The notes under the pieces are model-generated. The model was not told where the DNA came from and did no database searches. It worked only from the letters and a program-made list of their open reading frames with translations. Source: G965267185 sp965267185 (GTDB taxonomy: Bacteria; Pseudomonadota; Alphaproteobacteria; UBA6615). From it: a stretch of DNA of 64,000 nt. Position 1 is the stretch's first letter. Each line of letters opens with the position of its first letter. The stretch spans positions 62,001 through 126,000 of the forward strand of contig OZ253937.1 of the NCBI GenBank assembly GCA_965267185.1, in the 5' to 3' direction. Positions 1 through 8,332 of the stretch are shown piece by piece. Both the position numbers and the translations under genes were made by a program.

Positions 1-1
1 T

Positions 2-685
2 CGTGTGGTCGCACCCGATTGGCTCGGCTTCGGCCGCACCGACAAGATTTTCGACTTCACCGGCGCACGCGATCGTGTCTACCGTCATATGCGCCGGTTT
101 TTCGAGGTAATGGCGATCGACGAGGCTGATTTCATCGGCAACTCGATGGGCGGCAGCAACCTGGCGCGGATCGCGTCGAGCCCGCCGGTCATCTTCCCGA
201 TCCGGTCCGTCGTCCTGTGCAGCGGCGGCGGCTTCACGCCCGAGACCGAAGAACGCAAGGTTCTGCTGTCCTATGACGGGACGCCCGAAGCGATGAGCGC
301 CCTCCTCAAGGCCATGCTCCATGACCCCAAGTGGGGCGACGATGCGGCGTATGTCGCCAGGCGCCAGGAGATGGCGACCATGCCCGGCGCGTGGGAATGC
401 GCCTCGGCGCCGCGGCTCAAGCCGCCCTTCGCCGAGACCAAGGGATCAGGCTTTGGTCAGGCCGATACCAATGAATACGAAAAGATCGCCTTCCCGACCC
501 TGGTCATTGCCGGCAAGGAAGACCGGTTGCGTGAGCCTGGATACGCCGATGAGCTCGGCCGCCGCATCCCGGATTGCGAGCTCCACGTTTTCGAGGCGTG
601 CGGCCATTGCCCCAATATCGAGAAGGCCGAGGACTTCAACGAAATCGCCGTCCGATTCCTCAAACGGGTGAACGGAATCAGCTGA
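2..685 (+). CDS. alpha/beta-fold hydrolase, 5' end outside window
   Basis: The reading frame is open to the left edge, so the true start lies before the window. The visible 227 residues carry a nucleophile elbow GNSMGG (serine nucleophile), a GKEDRLREP stretch where the acid residue usually sits, and ACGHCPNIEK near the end with the catalytic histidine. This layout fits the MhpC-like group that includes meta-cleavage-product hydrolases, esterases and dehalogenases. The oxyanion-hole strand must be in the missing part. Substrate cannot be inferred. No partner gene follows: the next 385 bases have no convincing gene. Fold assignment is firm, function open. Confidence 0.85.
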   Translation, partial: RVVAPDWLGFGRTDKIFDFTGARDRVYRHMRRFFEVMAIDEADFIGNSMGGSNLARIASSPPVIFPIRSVVLCSGGGFTPETEERKVLLSYDGTPEAMSALLKAMLHDPKWGDDAAYVARRQEMATMPGAWECASAPRLKPPFAETKGSGFGQADTNEYEKIAFPTLVIAGKEDRLREPGYADELGRRIPDCELHVFEACGHCPNIEKAEDFNEIAVRFLKRVNGIS

Positions 686-1070
686 GCGGCGGGACCACGG
701 CGGACGGCGATTCGGGCACGCCCGAAGTCGGCCTCACGGAAGCTTGACCGCGTTGACACCGCTCCGATGCCGAGACCATCGAGAACCCGTTACTTTTTTT
801 GTCCTGACTATGGGCAATCGCCCTAGCTATTCAGCTTGGGGGCGATACGTCTCCGACATCGTTATCACCCGCCGGTCAAATACTCTTGACGGTTCGTTAC
901 TTCCAAACAAAATACTCGGCGAGGCAACCTAGAGGACATCATCATTATGCCGGAGGGCCGGACGGGCTTCACCGGCGCGGGCCATATGGCTACCGTCAAT
1001 GCGGGGTGTGACTGTGAACATGATCGAGAACACGGCGAGCGTCGGCCCCGACAGTCCCCGGAGACGGACG
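686..1070. other. intergenic stretch without a supported gene
   Basis: About 385 bases separate the hydrolase from the response regulator. Short open frames exist but have no family-like sequence or convincing ribosome site. It presumably holds the promoter of the response regulator; I see no clear operator, repeat or RNA gene. Confidence 0.5.
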
Positions 1071-1760
1071 ATGTCGCCTAGCAAGAAGATCCTCCTCGTC
1101 GACGACGACAAAGACACGCGCGCGGAACTTGCCGAGCAACTCAAGCTTCGGGAGGAGTTCGAGACGGACGAGGTTGACACCGCGGCGAAGGCGCTCGCGG
1201 CCGTCGAGAACGACAAATACGACGCGATCCTGCTCGACATGCTGTTGCCGGACATGGACGGTCGCGATGTGGTGCGGCTGTTGCGCCGCAAGGGTATTCA
1301 CGTCCCCGTCGTGATGGTCAGCGCACTGGAGGGCGAGGCCGACATGATCCTGGCACTGGATGCCGGCGCCAACGACGTGGTCGTCAAACCGTTCAGCTTG
1401 GGCGTGCTGCTGGCACGCGTGCGCGCCCACATGCGTCAGCACGAGCTGAGCGAGGACGCGGCCTTTACGATCGGGCCGTATACGTTCCGTCCCTCCGAGA
1501 AGTCGCTACGACACAACATCAAAAAGGCCGATGTCGCGCTGAGCGACAAGGAAAGCGCAATCCTCAAATACCTCTATCGCGCCGGCGATCGTGTGGTGAG
1601 CTGTGACACGCTGTACAGCGAGATCTGGGATTACAGCACATCGCTCATGACGCACACGCTGCAGACGCATATCTATCGTTTGCGCCAAAAGATCGAGGAC
1701 AACCCCTCGCAGCCCTCGATTCTCGTTTCGGAATCGGGCGGATACCGACTGGTTCGGTAG
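1071..1760 (+). CDS. OmpR/PhoB-type response regulator (orphan)
   Basis: Two-domain DNA-binding response regulator of about 229 residues. The receiver domain opens with KKILLVDDDKD (acidic pocket), has the phospho-acceptor Asp in LLDMLLPDMDG and the conserved Lys in VVVKPFS. The C-terminal winged-helix domain ends in the usual ILVSESGGYRLVR. An ATG at 1071 fits the receiver start and follows a GGAG stretch; an upstream ATG at 999 would add 24 residues that look like leader sequence. No sensor kinase is adjacent, so its signal partner is encoded elsewhere. The next gene downstream (the NPC lipoprotein) is on the same strand but 190 bases away; regulation of it is possible but unproven. Confidence 0.88.
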   Translation: MSPSKKILLVDDDKDTRAELAEQLKLREEFETDEVDTAAKALAAVENDKYDAILLDMLLPDMDGRDVVRLLRRKGIHVPVVMVSALEGEADMILALDAGANDVVVKPFSLGVLLARVRAHMRQHELSEDAAFTIGPYTFRPSEKSLRHNIKKADVALSDKESAILKYLYRAGDRVVSCDTLYSEIWDYSTSLMTHTLQTHIYRLRQKIEDNPSQPSILVSESGGYRLVR

Positions 1761-1953
1761 TCGCCGATGGCCAAGACGGCCCGCCCCAAGCCGGCAAAAT
1801 CGGGGGTTGACCGTTATTTTCTCACAATAATTTGAGACCAAAGTTACGCCCGCGCGACAAGACGGCGGATTACGCTAGCCCCTGGATCGCGGAGCCGGTT
1901 TGCTTCGCGCCAACGGTGTAAATGGGCGCGTAAGACTTTCTAGGGAGGACCGG

Positions 1954-3363
1954 ATGAAACCATTTAAGTCAAGCTTGCTGTCGAGCACGGTCGTGCCGGC
2001 GATGATGATCGCCGCCGGTTTACTGGCCGGTTGCGACACTGGCGCGAACTCCGCGAGCAAGCCGCGAACGGTCGCGGCGAATCCATGCGCGGCGAAGAAC
2101 CCCTGCGCGGCAAAGCGCAACCCGTGCAATCCGTGTGCGGCGAAGCGCAACCCGTGCGCGGCGAAGAACCCGTGCAATCCCTGTGGCGCAAGGCAGGTCG
2201 CTCAGCGCAATCCGTGCAATCCCTGTGCCGCAAAGCGGAACCCGTGTAACCCGTGCAATCCCTGCGCGGCGAAGCGGAACCCTTGCAATCCGTGCGGCGC
2301 GCGGACGGCGCAGCGCAACCCGTGCAACCCCTGCAATCCCTGTGCAGCGAAGCGCAATCCCTGCAATCCCTGCGCGGCGGGCAATCCCTGCAACCCGTGC
2401 AACCCGTGCGCAGCCGGTGGCGCCCTCAGCGCGAAATGCATCGTCCCGCGTCTGCAGACCGCAGCGCTCAGGAACCCCTGCAATCCGTGCAACCCCTGCG
2501 CCGCAAAGCGGAACCCGTGTAACCCGTGCAATCCCTGCGCGGCGAAACGCAACCCCTGCAATCCGTGCAATCCCTGTGCGGCAAAGCGCAACCCGTGCAA
2601 TCCTTGCGCGGCCAAGCGCAACCCCTGCAATCCGTGCGGCGCGCGGACGGCTCAGCGCAATCCTTGCAACCCCTGTGCAGCGAAGCGCAACCCGTGCAAT
2701 CCTTGCGCTGCCAAGCGGAACCCCTGCAACCCGTGTGGTGCGCGGACGGCTCAGCGCAATCCTTGCAACCCCTGCGCCGCCAAGAACCCGTGCAACCCGT
2801 GCGCGGCGAAGAACCCCTGCAACCCGTGCAATCCGTGCAACCCCTGCGCAGCGGCCGAAGCGCCCGAGCTCACCAAGGCCGAAGCAGTCGCGCTCTATAA
2901 CTGCCTGAAGGGCGAGATGAAGACGGCGTACGCCAAGTCCGGCAATGGCTGGGCGAAGGCCTATGCGGGCTGGAAGGTGTACAACAAGCAGGCCTATGTG
3001 TCGGCCACGCATGGCGGGCGCTTTGTCAACAACTACGCCAACAAGAAGGCCGGCGCTTACGGCAAGTTCGAAAAATCCGGCAAGATGCCGGCGGGTGCCG
3101 TCCTCGCCAAGAACAGCTTCACCGTCAACAAGCAGGGCCGCGCCGGCGTCGGACCCTTGTTCCTTATGGAGAAGATGTCGGCCGGGTTCAGCAAAGCCAG
3201 CCACGATTGGCGCTATACGCTGATCATGCCGACCGGTGCGGTTGTCGGAACGACCAACGGCAAGGGATCGAACAACGTCAAATTCTGCATCGAATGCCAC
3301 GTCAGCGTGGCGGAAGATCAGGACTCGATGCTGTTCCTGCCGGAGGAGTTCCGCAACAACTAG
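1954..3363 (+). CDS. NPC-repeat lipoprotein with cytochrome P460-like haem domain
   Basis: A 469-residue exported protein with three parts. Residues 1-27 are a lipoprotein signal with lipobox LLAGC, so it should be lipidated at Cys27. Residues about 42-298 are almost entirely Asn-Pro-Cys units (about 49 by my count), arranged as one to four NPC copies followed by AAKR, GARTAQR or AAG spacers. Residues about 299-469 resemble the cytochrome P460 family, with a single c-type haem motif CIECH near residue 445 and the GGRFVNNY and YTLIMPTG stretches. ATG 1954 is preceded by GGGAGG at 1943-1948. The haem domain suggests periplasmic redox chemistry; the Cys-rich arm could bind metal or form disulfides, which is inference. 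The DNA-level repeats will make the length variable. Confidence 0.8.
   Translation: MKPFKSSLLSSTVVPAMMIAAGLLAGCDTGANSASKPRTVAANPCAAKNPCAAKRNPCNPCAAKRNPCAAKNPCNPCGARQVAQRNPCNPCAAKRNPCNPCNPCAAKRNPCNPCGARTAQRNPCNPCNPCAAKRNPCNPCAAGNPCNPCNPCAAGGALSAKCIVPRLQTAALRNPCNPCNPCAAKRNPCNPCNPCAAKRNPCNPCNPCAAKRNPCNPCAAKRNPCNPCGARTAQRNPCNPCAAKRNPCNPCAAKRNPCNPCGARTAQRNPCNPCAAKNPCNPCAAKNPCNPCNPCNPCAAAEAPELTKAEAVALYNCLKGEMKTAYAKSGNGWAKAYAGWKVYNKQAYVSATHGGRFVNNYANKKAGAYGKFEKSGKMPAGAVLAKNSFTVNKQGRAGVGPLFLMEKMSAGFSKASHDWRYTLIMPTGAVVGTTNGKGSNNVKFCIECHVSVAEDQDSMLFLPEEFRNN
2075..2848 (+). repeat. coding minisatellite for NPC/AAKR units
   Basis: Tandem degenerate repeat inside the P460-like lipoprotein gene. The base unit is 9 bp (AAC/AAT-CCG/CCC/CCT-TGC/TGT), grouped into blocks of about 24-39 bp that end in GCGGCGAAGCGC-like or GGCGCGCGG-like spacers. 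Synonymous codons vary from unit to unit, so protein sequence is better conserved than DNA, consistent with selection on the peptide. One interruption (GGALSAKCIVPRLQTAALR) splits the array near 2420-2475. The repeat creates long spurious open frames on both strands. Confidence 0.9.
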
Positions 3364-3394
3364 CGGATTCTTCGGATCCTCCCAGAAAGTGCGC

Positions 3395-3418
3395 GGGGCG
3401 GGCCTTTGGGCCCGCCCC
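3395..3418. terminator. hairpin between convergent genes
   Basis: GGGGCGGGCC (3395-3404), a four-base loop and GGCCCGCCCC (3409-3418) form a perfect 10-bp stem. It lies between the ends of the convergent NPC lipoprotein and hyuA genes and could stop transcription from both sides. The T-run is poor, so it may not be a strong intrinsic terminator. Confidence 0.6.
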
Positions 3419-3446
3419 CTTCGCATCCGGACCTTGGCTGGCCCGT

Positions 3447-5510
3447 TTAACCCGGCTCAACGATCACGTTACCGAAGTCGTCGACACGACCGGTGAGCCC
3501 GCCTTCGATGAAGATGGTCGCGTCCGCCTGCTCGAGCACCGCCGGTCCCGGCACCGACGCGCCGATGGGCAAAGAGAGCCGATCGTAGATACCGGCAGAA
3601 TGCCAGCCGCCGTCCGCCCAGACGTCACGCGTGCCTGTCTTGGCCGCCTCGAGGGTAAGGCCGTCGCCGGGCCTCAGCGCGCCGAGGTCGAACTTGGGTC
3701 GCCGGCCCACGACCGAGGTCCTGAGCGACAGGATGCGAACGCCAATGCCGTCCAGCAGCCGTCCATAGGTCCGTCGATAGCTTTGGTCGAAGGCGTCGCG
3801 GATCGTCTCCACCGTCACGCCGGTTGTCTTTCCCTCGATCGTGACCGGAAGCGGCACCGCCACGGTGTGAGTCTGGCCGACATAGGACATGTCGAGCTCG
3901 TAGAGCACATCGAGGCGATCGAGCTGAACACCGGCGCGGTTCAATAGCGCGGTCCCCTGTTCCGCGGTCGCCACCATCTCGGCATCCAGGGGGGCGACGT
4001 CCAACCCGTCCAGGGGTTGGTTGATCGTGTGAATGAAATCGTGGCGCATGTCGGCGATGACGCAACCGAGGGCGCTGGTGACGCCGGGGAACCTCGGGAC
4101 GATGGCGCGCGCCAGCCCGACATCGCGGATCAGCGCACCGGCGTGCAATGCGCCGCCGCCGCCGAACGGCATCGCCGCGAAGTTCTTGGGATCGTGGCCG
4201 CGTTCGATCGACACCAGCCGAATGGCGCCGGCCATGCGTGAATTGGCGACACGGATCACCGCCTCGGCCGCGGCCATGGTGTCGAGCCCGAGCGGGGTCG
4301 CGACATGCGTTTCGATTGCCGCCCGCGCGGCATCGGCGTCCAGCCTCTCGATCTTGCCACCGATCGGTTTGTCCCCATTGATCCGGCCGAGCAATAAATT
4401 GGCATCGGTCACCGTCGGGCGATCGTTGCCGAGGCCGTAGCACACCGGTCCGGGATCGGATCCGGCCGACTCCGGCCCGATCTGTAGAAATCCGCCGCGG
4501 TCTACCCAGGCGATCGAACCGCCGCCGGCGCCGATGGTCGTGATCTCGATCATGGGTGTCCGCACGACCAATCCGAAATCGATGGCGGTCTGCAGGGAGA
4601 GCGCCGGAACGCCGTCCGCGATCAACGACACATCGAAGCTGGTGCCACCCATGTCGCAGGTGATGACGTTGGGGTATCCCGCCGCTTCCGCGATGTAGGC
4701 GCCGGCGATCACCCCGGCTGCCGGGCCCGACAACGCCGTGCGCACGGGGAAGGTCCGGGCCGTCTCCGCAGACATGACGCCGCCATTGGACTGAACGATC
4801 AGGAGATCGCCTTCGAATCCCTCATCGGCGAGCTCGGTTCGAAGGTCGGCGATATAGGAACCCACCACGGGCTGGAGACAGACATTCAGCGCCGTGGTCG
4901 ACGCACGCTCGAACTCGCGAATTTCGGGTAAGATCAGCGACGACGCATTGACATATTCATTGGGCCAGATCGACCGCACGGCCTCCAGCGCCTTCCTCTC
5001 ATTCTCGTTGTTCGCGTAGGCGTTGATGAACACGACCCCGAGCGCCTCGCATCCCGCCTCGAGCAGACGCGTTGCGGCGCGTACCACCTCGTCCGGGTCG
5101 ACGTGCTTGAGAATCGTGCCGTCGGCCAGGGTCCGCTCGTCGACCTCGATGCTCTGGTCGCGGGTGACCACGTGCTCGAACTTTCCCCACAGGCCCCACG
5201 TGTTGGGCCGGTCGCGGCGACGCATCTCGAGTACGTCGCGGAACCCCTTGGTGGTGATCAAACCGGTTCGCGCGCCCTTGCGTTCGAGCAACGCATTGGT
5301 GCCGATCGTCGTGCCATGCACAACGGATGAGATCTCCGCGGCGTCGGACACCGCCGCGGCGATACCGTTGAGGAACCCTTCGGCGACGTTGGCGGGGACG
5401 GTCGGCACCTTGGCCGTACCGCAGGCCCCGGTCGTCTCATCGGCATAGAAGACATCGGTGAATGTGCCGCCGACATCGATGCCGACGATCAGGGACGGCT
5501 GATCTGTCAT
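3447..5510 (-). CDS. hyuA: hydantoinase/oxoprolinase family protein, HyuA-like subunit
   Basis: About 687 residues, usual for the ATP-dependent N-methylhydantoinase A / 5-oxoprolinase family, which hydrolyses cyclic amides with ATP. The N-terminal phosphate-binding motif VGIDVGGTFTD and a second actin-like motif CDMGGTSFD are intact, and the C-terminal third is complete. ATG 5510 is chosen over a longer frame because it starts directly at MTDQPSLIVGIDVGG and overlaps the stop of the upstream hyuB by four bases (ATGA), a sign of coupled translation. Because its partner hyuB is truncated just upstream, this subunit may lack both promoter and partner. Exact substrate unknown. Confidence 0.88.
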   Translation of the reverse strand: MTDQPSLIVGIDVGGTFTDVFYADETTGACGTAKVPTVPANVAEGFLNGIAAAVSDAAEISSVVHGTTIGTNALLERKGARTGLITTKGFRDVLEMRRRDRPNTWGLWGKFEHVVTRDQSIEVDERTLADGTILKHVDPDEVVRAATRLLEAGCEALGVVFINAYANNENERKALEAVRSIWPNEYVNASSLILPEIREFERASTTALNVCLQPVVGSYIADLRTELADEGFEGDLLIVQSNGGVMSAETARTFPVRTALSGPAAGVIAGAYIAEAAGYPNVITCDMGGTSFDVSLIADGVPALSLQTAIDFGLVVRTPMIEITTIGAGGGSIAWVDRGGFLQIGPESAGSDPGPVCYGLGNDRPTVTDANLLLGRINGDKPIGGKIERLDADAARAAIETHVATPLGLDTMAAAEAVIRVANSRMAGAIRLVSIERGHDPKNFAAMPFGGGGALHAGALIRDVGLARAIVPRFPGVTSALGCVIADMRHDFIHTINQPLDGLDVAPLDAEMVATAEQGTALLNRAGVQLDRLDVLYELDMSYVGQTHTVAVPLPVTIEGKTTGVTVETIRDAFDQSYRRTYGRLLDGIGVRILSLRTSVVGRRPKFDLGALRPGDGLTLEAAKTGTRDVWADGGWHSAGIYDRLSLPIGASVPGPAVLEQADATIFIEGGLTGRVDDFGNVIVEPG

Positions 5511-6890
5511 ACGTTCTTCCGTGTCGCACAACCATCGGCATCAATGGTCACGCCATAGTCATGCAGGGCGGCTTCGGGGCTTATCAGGTCAAGCTTCAGA
5601 TCGCGCTCGATCAGTTCAAGCGGACGTTCGCCGGCGGGGCCGTACCCGCCGCCTCCGGGACTTTCGATCCGCACCCGTTGCCCGCGCTTCAGCGTTTGTC
5701 CGATTACCTTGGCGCCGAGATCGGACGATGTCGGGCCGCTGTCCTGGTCGAATATGATGTTGTTTGGCGCGCCCGCATCGCCTCCCAGGATCCCGAATGC
5801 CGGGTATTTGGCGCGCTCCCCGAAAACGACCAGGCTGGCCCGATCGGCCATCAGTTCCACCTCGTAGACGCAGCCCAGCCCGCCCCGGTGCCGGCCCGGT
5901 CCGCCACTGTCGCGGCGCAGGCCGAAGTTGGTGAAATATGCGGGATAGGCCGCCTCCAGAATCTCGGCCGGCGGAATGTTCGCCATGCCGATCGGTGCGT
6001 TGCCATGACTCAGGCCGTCTCCCTCGGGATTTCCGCCGAGACCGCCGCCGAAAAACGAAAACAGGATGAAGTCCTGGCCGTCGTCGCGCCGACCGGACAG
6101 CAGCAGCGCGTTGACGGTGGCGAAACAGGCGCCGTTGACGCGATCCGGAGTCGCCCGTGACATCGCACCGAACACGACATCGATGGTCCGCATGATGTTT
6201 TCGGTGTAGCCGGAGACCGGCTTGGGCGGTTCGGCCGCCAGGATCGATCCTTCCGGCAACACGAAGGTGATCGGCTCCAGGCATCCGCCGTTCGCCGGGA
6301 CCTCCGGAAATATATGCTTCAGCGCGACGTAGCAGGCGGCGATCGTTGTCGAACGCGACACGTTGAGCGGGCCCGGGCATGCCGGCGCCGACCCGGTGAA
6401 GTCGAGGGTCATCTGCTCCCCGTCGATCACCACCGACAGCGCGACGCGGAGCGGGTCGTCGGTGATCCCGTCATTGTCGATGAAATCCTCGAAATCATAG
6501 GCCCCGTCGGGCAAGTCGGCGATCAGGTCACGCATCTGACGGCTGGCGCGGACGTTGAGCTCGTCGATGGCCGCGGCGATGGTCTCGTCGCCGAAGTCAT
6601 CGAGCAGATCGTGAAGCCGCCGCTCGCCCAGATCGAGGGCGCCGAGCTGGGCGTTCAGATCGCCATAGCACGACCCCGGCACGCGCGTGTTGGCCAGCAG
6701 GACATCGATGACGTCCTGGCGCAGCACGCCGTTCTCCATCACCTTGACCGGCGGGATACGCACGCCTTCCTGCATGATGTCGGTGGCTCGCGGGTTGTAG
6801 TTGCCCGCGACGTTGCCGCCGACGTCCAGCCAATGACCGACAGAGGCCAGGTAGCAGAACAGCTTGCCGCGCCTGAAGAACGGCTTTCTA
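5507..6890 (-). pseudogene. hyuB: HyuB-like hydantoinase subunit, 5' end lost
   Basis: The frame matches hydantoinase B from about FFRRGKLFCYLASVGHW onward through EGVRIPPVKV, DFTGSAPACPGPLN and the C-terminal GERPLELIERDLKL, then couples to hyuA by ATGA. HyuB subunits normally have a further stretch of roughly 80-120 residues before this point, including the ITNDPYHGG-type motif. Here that stretch is missing. Upstream of about 6890 the frame runs for some 45 more codons, but these are the antisense of a phage protein and do not resemble HyuB. The gene was therefore cut by the prophage junction, unless the junction is an assembly error. Confidence 0.75.
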
Positions 6891-7781
6891 GACACCGCGT
6901 TCAAGGCAGCGAATTTCGGTTTGTTGTTCGGCGGTCTCCAAGCCTTTCCAATATTTACGTTTCTAAAGAGGCTCGATACCAGCACCGGTGGGTTGGTGCG
7001 GCAAACTTTTAACAAAGCTATCAATCAAGGCACCGAGGAAGCGGCGCAGGAGGCGTTTAACACCATCACCCGCAACCTGGTGGCGCAAGGACTTTACGAT
7101 CCCGACCGCGGCGCTTTCACCGATGCCGCTGGCGATGCCAGCGCTGGTTTCACTGCCGGTGCGTTAGGTCAACTGATTGTGGGGCTGGTGGCCGGCGGTA
7201 AGCGCGGCCGGGCGCGGTTGCAGCAGCGGCGGCAAGAGCAAGATCAGCTTGCCGCGCGGGCCATGTCCGAGCAGGCCGCACCGACGCCGGGTGTGCGCTC
7301 CGTGGATGAGATGGAAGCGAACTTGCTCGCCGCGGACAGCACCGCGACAGTGCCGTCACGCGACGTGCGCGTTCCCTTCATCAGCGAGACCGACAATCTT
7401 AATCGCGGTCGCTCAGCAGTCGATATAGCTCTCGCGACACGCGGCAGTGTACCGGCGGCGATATTTCAGTCCGACGTGGGTGAGATTACGTTCGATTTCG
7501 GTACGGGCGGTGATCCACGGCGGCAGTTTCGTGGAGGCTGGGGACTGTTTCATATCCTCGCCAAGCGAAACAGCGAGGGTCTCGATGGCGAGCGATTCGT
7601 ACGAGAGGACTTACCCGAGATTATCGCAAGAGGAAGTTTGGATCGTTTTTACGGTCCGAGCAACGCCCGGCGGGCTGATATCACCTTTCGTGGAAAACGT
7701 GTGACGCTATCATTGTTTCGCAATGGCGAACGTGAAAACTGGGTGCTGACAGGTTTTGACGAGAATGTGGAGCCCCGGTGA
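6891..7781 (+). pseudogene. C-terminal fragment of a phage virion-type protein with possible nuclease tail
   Basis: The fragment runs from the hyuB junction to the stop. Its first 110 residues align by eye with the end of the protein at 11330-12946: shared QAFPI, D.(G/S)TGG, YDP.R and a glycine-rich membrane-like helix near the end. After a hinge come about 125 residues absent from that paralogue. This tail has GGWGLFHILAKR, a regularly spaced R/I/G pattern and WVLTGFDE at the end. That pattern resembles the barnase/EndoU/colicin/RelE-like nuclease domains that sit at the C-terminus of phage structural proteins. The family call is tentative. No native start remains; an ATG at 6864 lies in hyuB sequence. 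Confidence 0.5.
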
Positions 7782-8220
7782 AAGCCGGCGGGGTTAACCC
7801 TCCGACCCCTACGCACGCCAGGCCGCTTGTATATGTCCTGACGTGGGAGCGGGACTCCAAGGTAAGTATACGCACCGATGACCGGCCCGTTAAGGCGCTT
7901 ATTTTCTAGTTTTTCGGGATTCGACGGGGATGTGGAGCCCCGATGAAGCCGGCGGGGTCAACCCTCCGACTCTACGCACACCGAGCTTTCGTGTCAGCGT
8001 TGATGTGGGAGCGAGACTCCAAGGTAAATATACGCGCCGATGACTGGCCCGTTAAGGCACTTATTTTCTAGTTTTTCGGGATTCGACGAGAAGGTGGAGC
8101 CCCGATCAAGCCGACGGGGTAAACCCAGCGACCCTACGCATGCCAGGTCCTCGTATCAGTCCTGACATGGGAGCGGGACTCCAAGGTAAATATACGCGCC
8201 GGCGGCGGGTCCGTTAAAGC
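7758..8220 (+). repeat. tandem array of three ~163-bp units
   Basis: Three degenerate copies start at about 7758, 7923 and 8085. Each begins with GGAGCCCCG in the context GFD-x-x-VEPR, the last codons of the preceding phage gene, followed by a GCCGGCGGGGT arm, an ACTCCAAGGTAA block, GGCCCGTTAA and, in units 1 and 2, TTATTTTCTAGTTTTTCGGGATT leading into the next unit's GFD codons. The first copy contains the real stop codon; later copies keep the gene-end sequence without a gene. Short GC-rich hairpins recur in each unit. No coding potential is evident. This fills most of the 550-base gap before the next gene. Confidence 0.85.
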
Positions 8221-8282
8221 ATCAAACTCCACAACCTGCGACCATTTCGGGATGAGGCGCCTCATTCCGCACGACAGTCCAT

Positions 8283-8307
8283 CCCCGCCTTTTGCGCGGG
8301 GTTTTTT
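8283..8307 (+). terminator. Rho-independent terminator just before a tail-fibre gene
   Basis: CCCCGC (8283-8288), a short loop, GCGGGG (8296-8301) and TTTTTT. The next ATG is only 26 bases downstream. A near copy of this terminator-then-start layout recurs at 13289. Confidence 0.8.
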
Positions 8308-8332
8308 GATATCCAACTAGGAACCACCGCCC

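Noticed and set aside
744..932. 62-residue frame upstream of the response regulator
   Set aside because: No ribosome site, no conserved features; likely chance.
2075..2848. CRISPR-like regular repeats
   Set aside because: Units are coding, degenerate, without unique spacers, and in frame throughout.
2020..3426. 468-residue open frame on the minus strand opposite the NPC gene
   Set aside because: It is the antisense of the NPC repeat. Lack of stops follows from the repeat codons; it has no independent start signal or family features, and the plus frame has signal peptide, repeats and haem motif in one frame.
7758..8220. CRISPR array
   Set aside because: Only three long (about 163 bp) degenerate units with no spacers.
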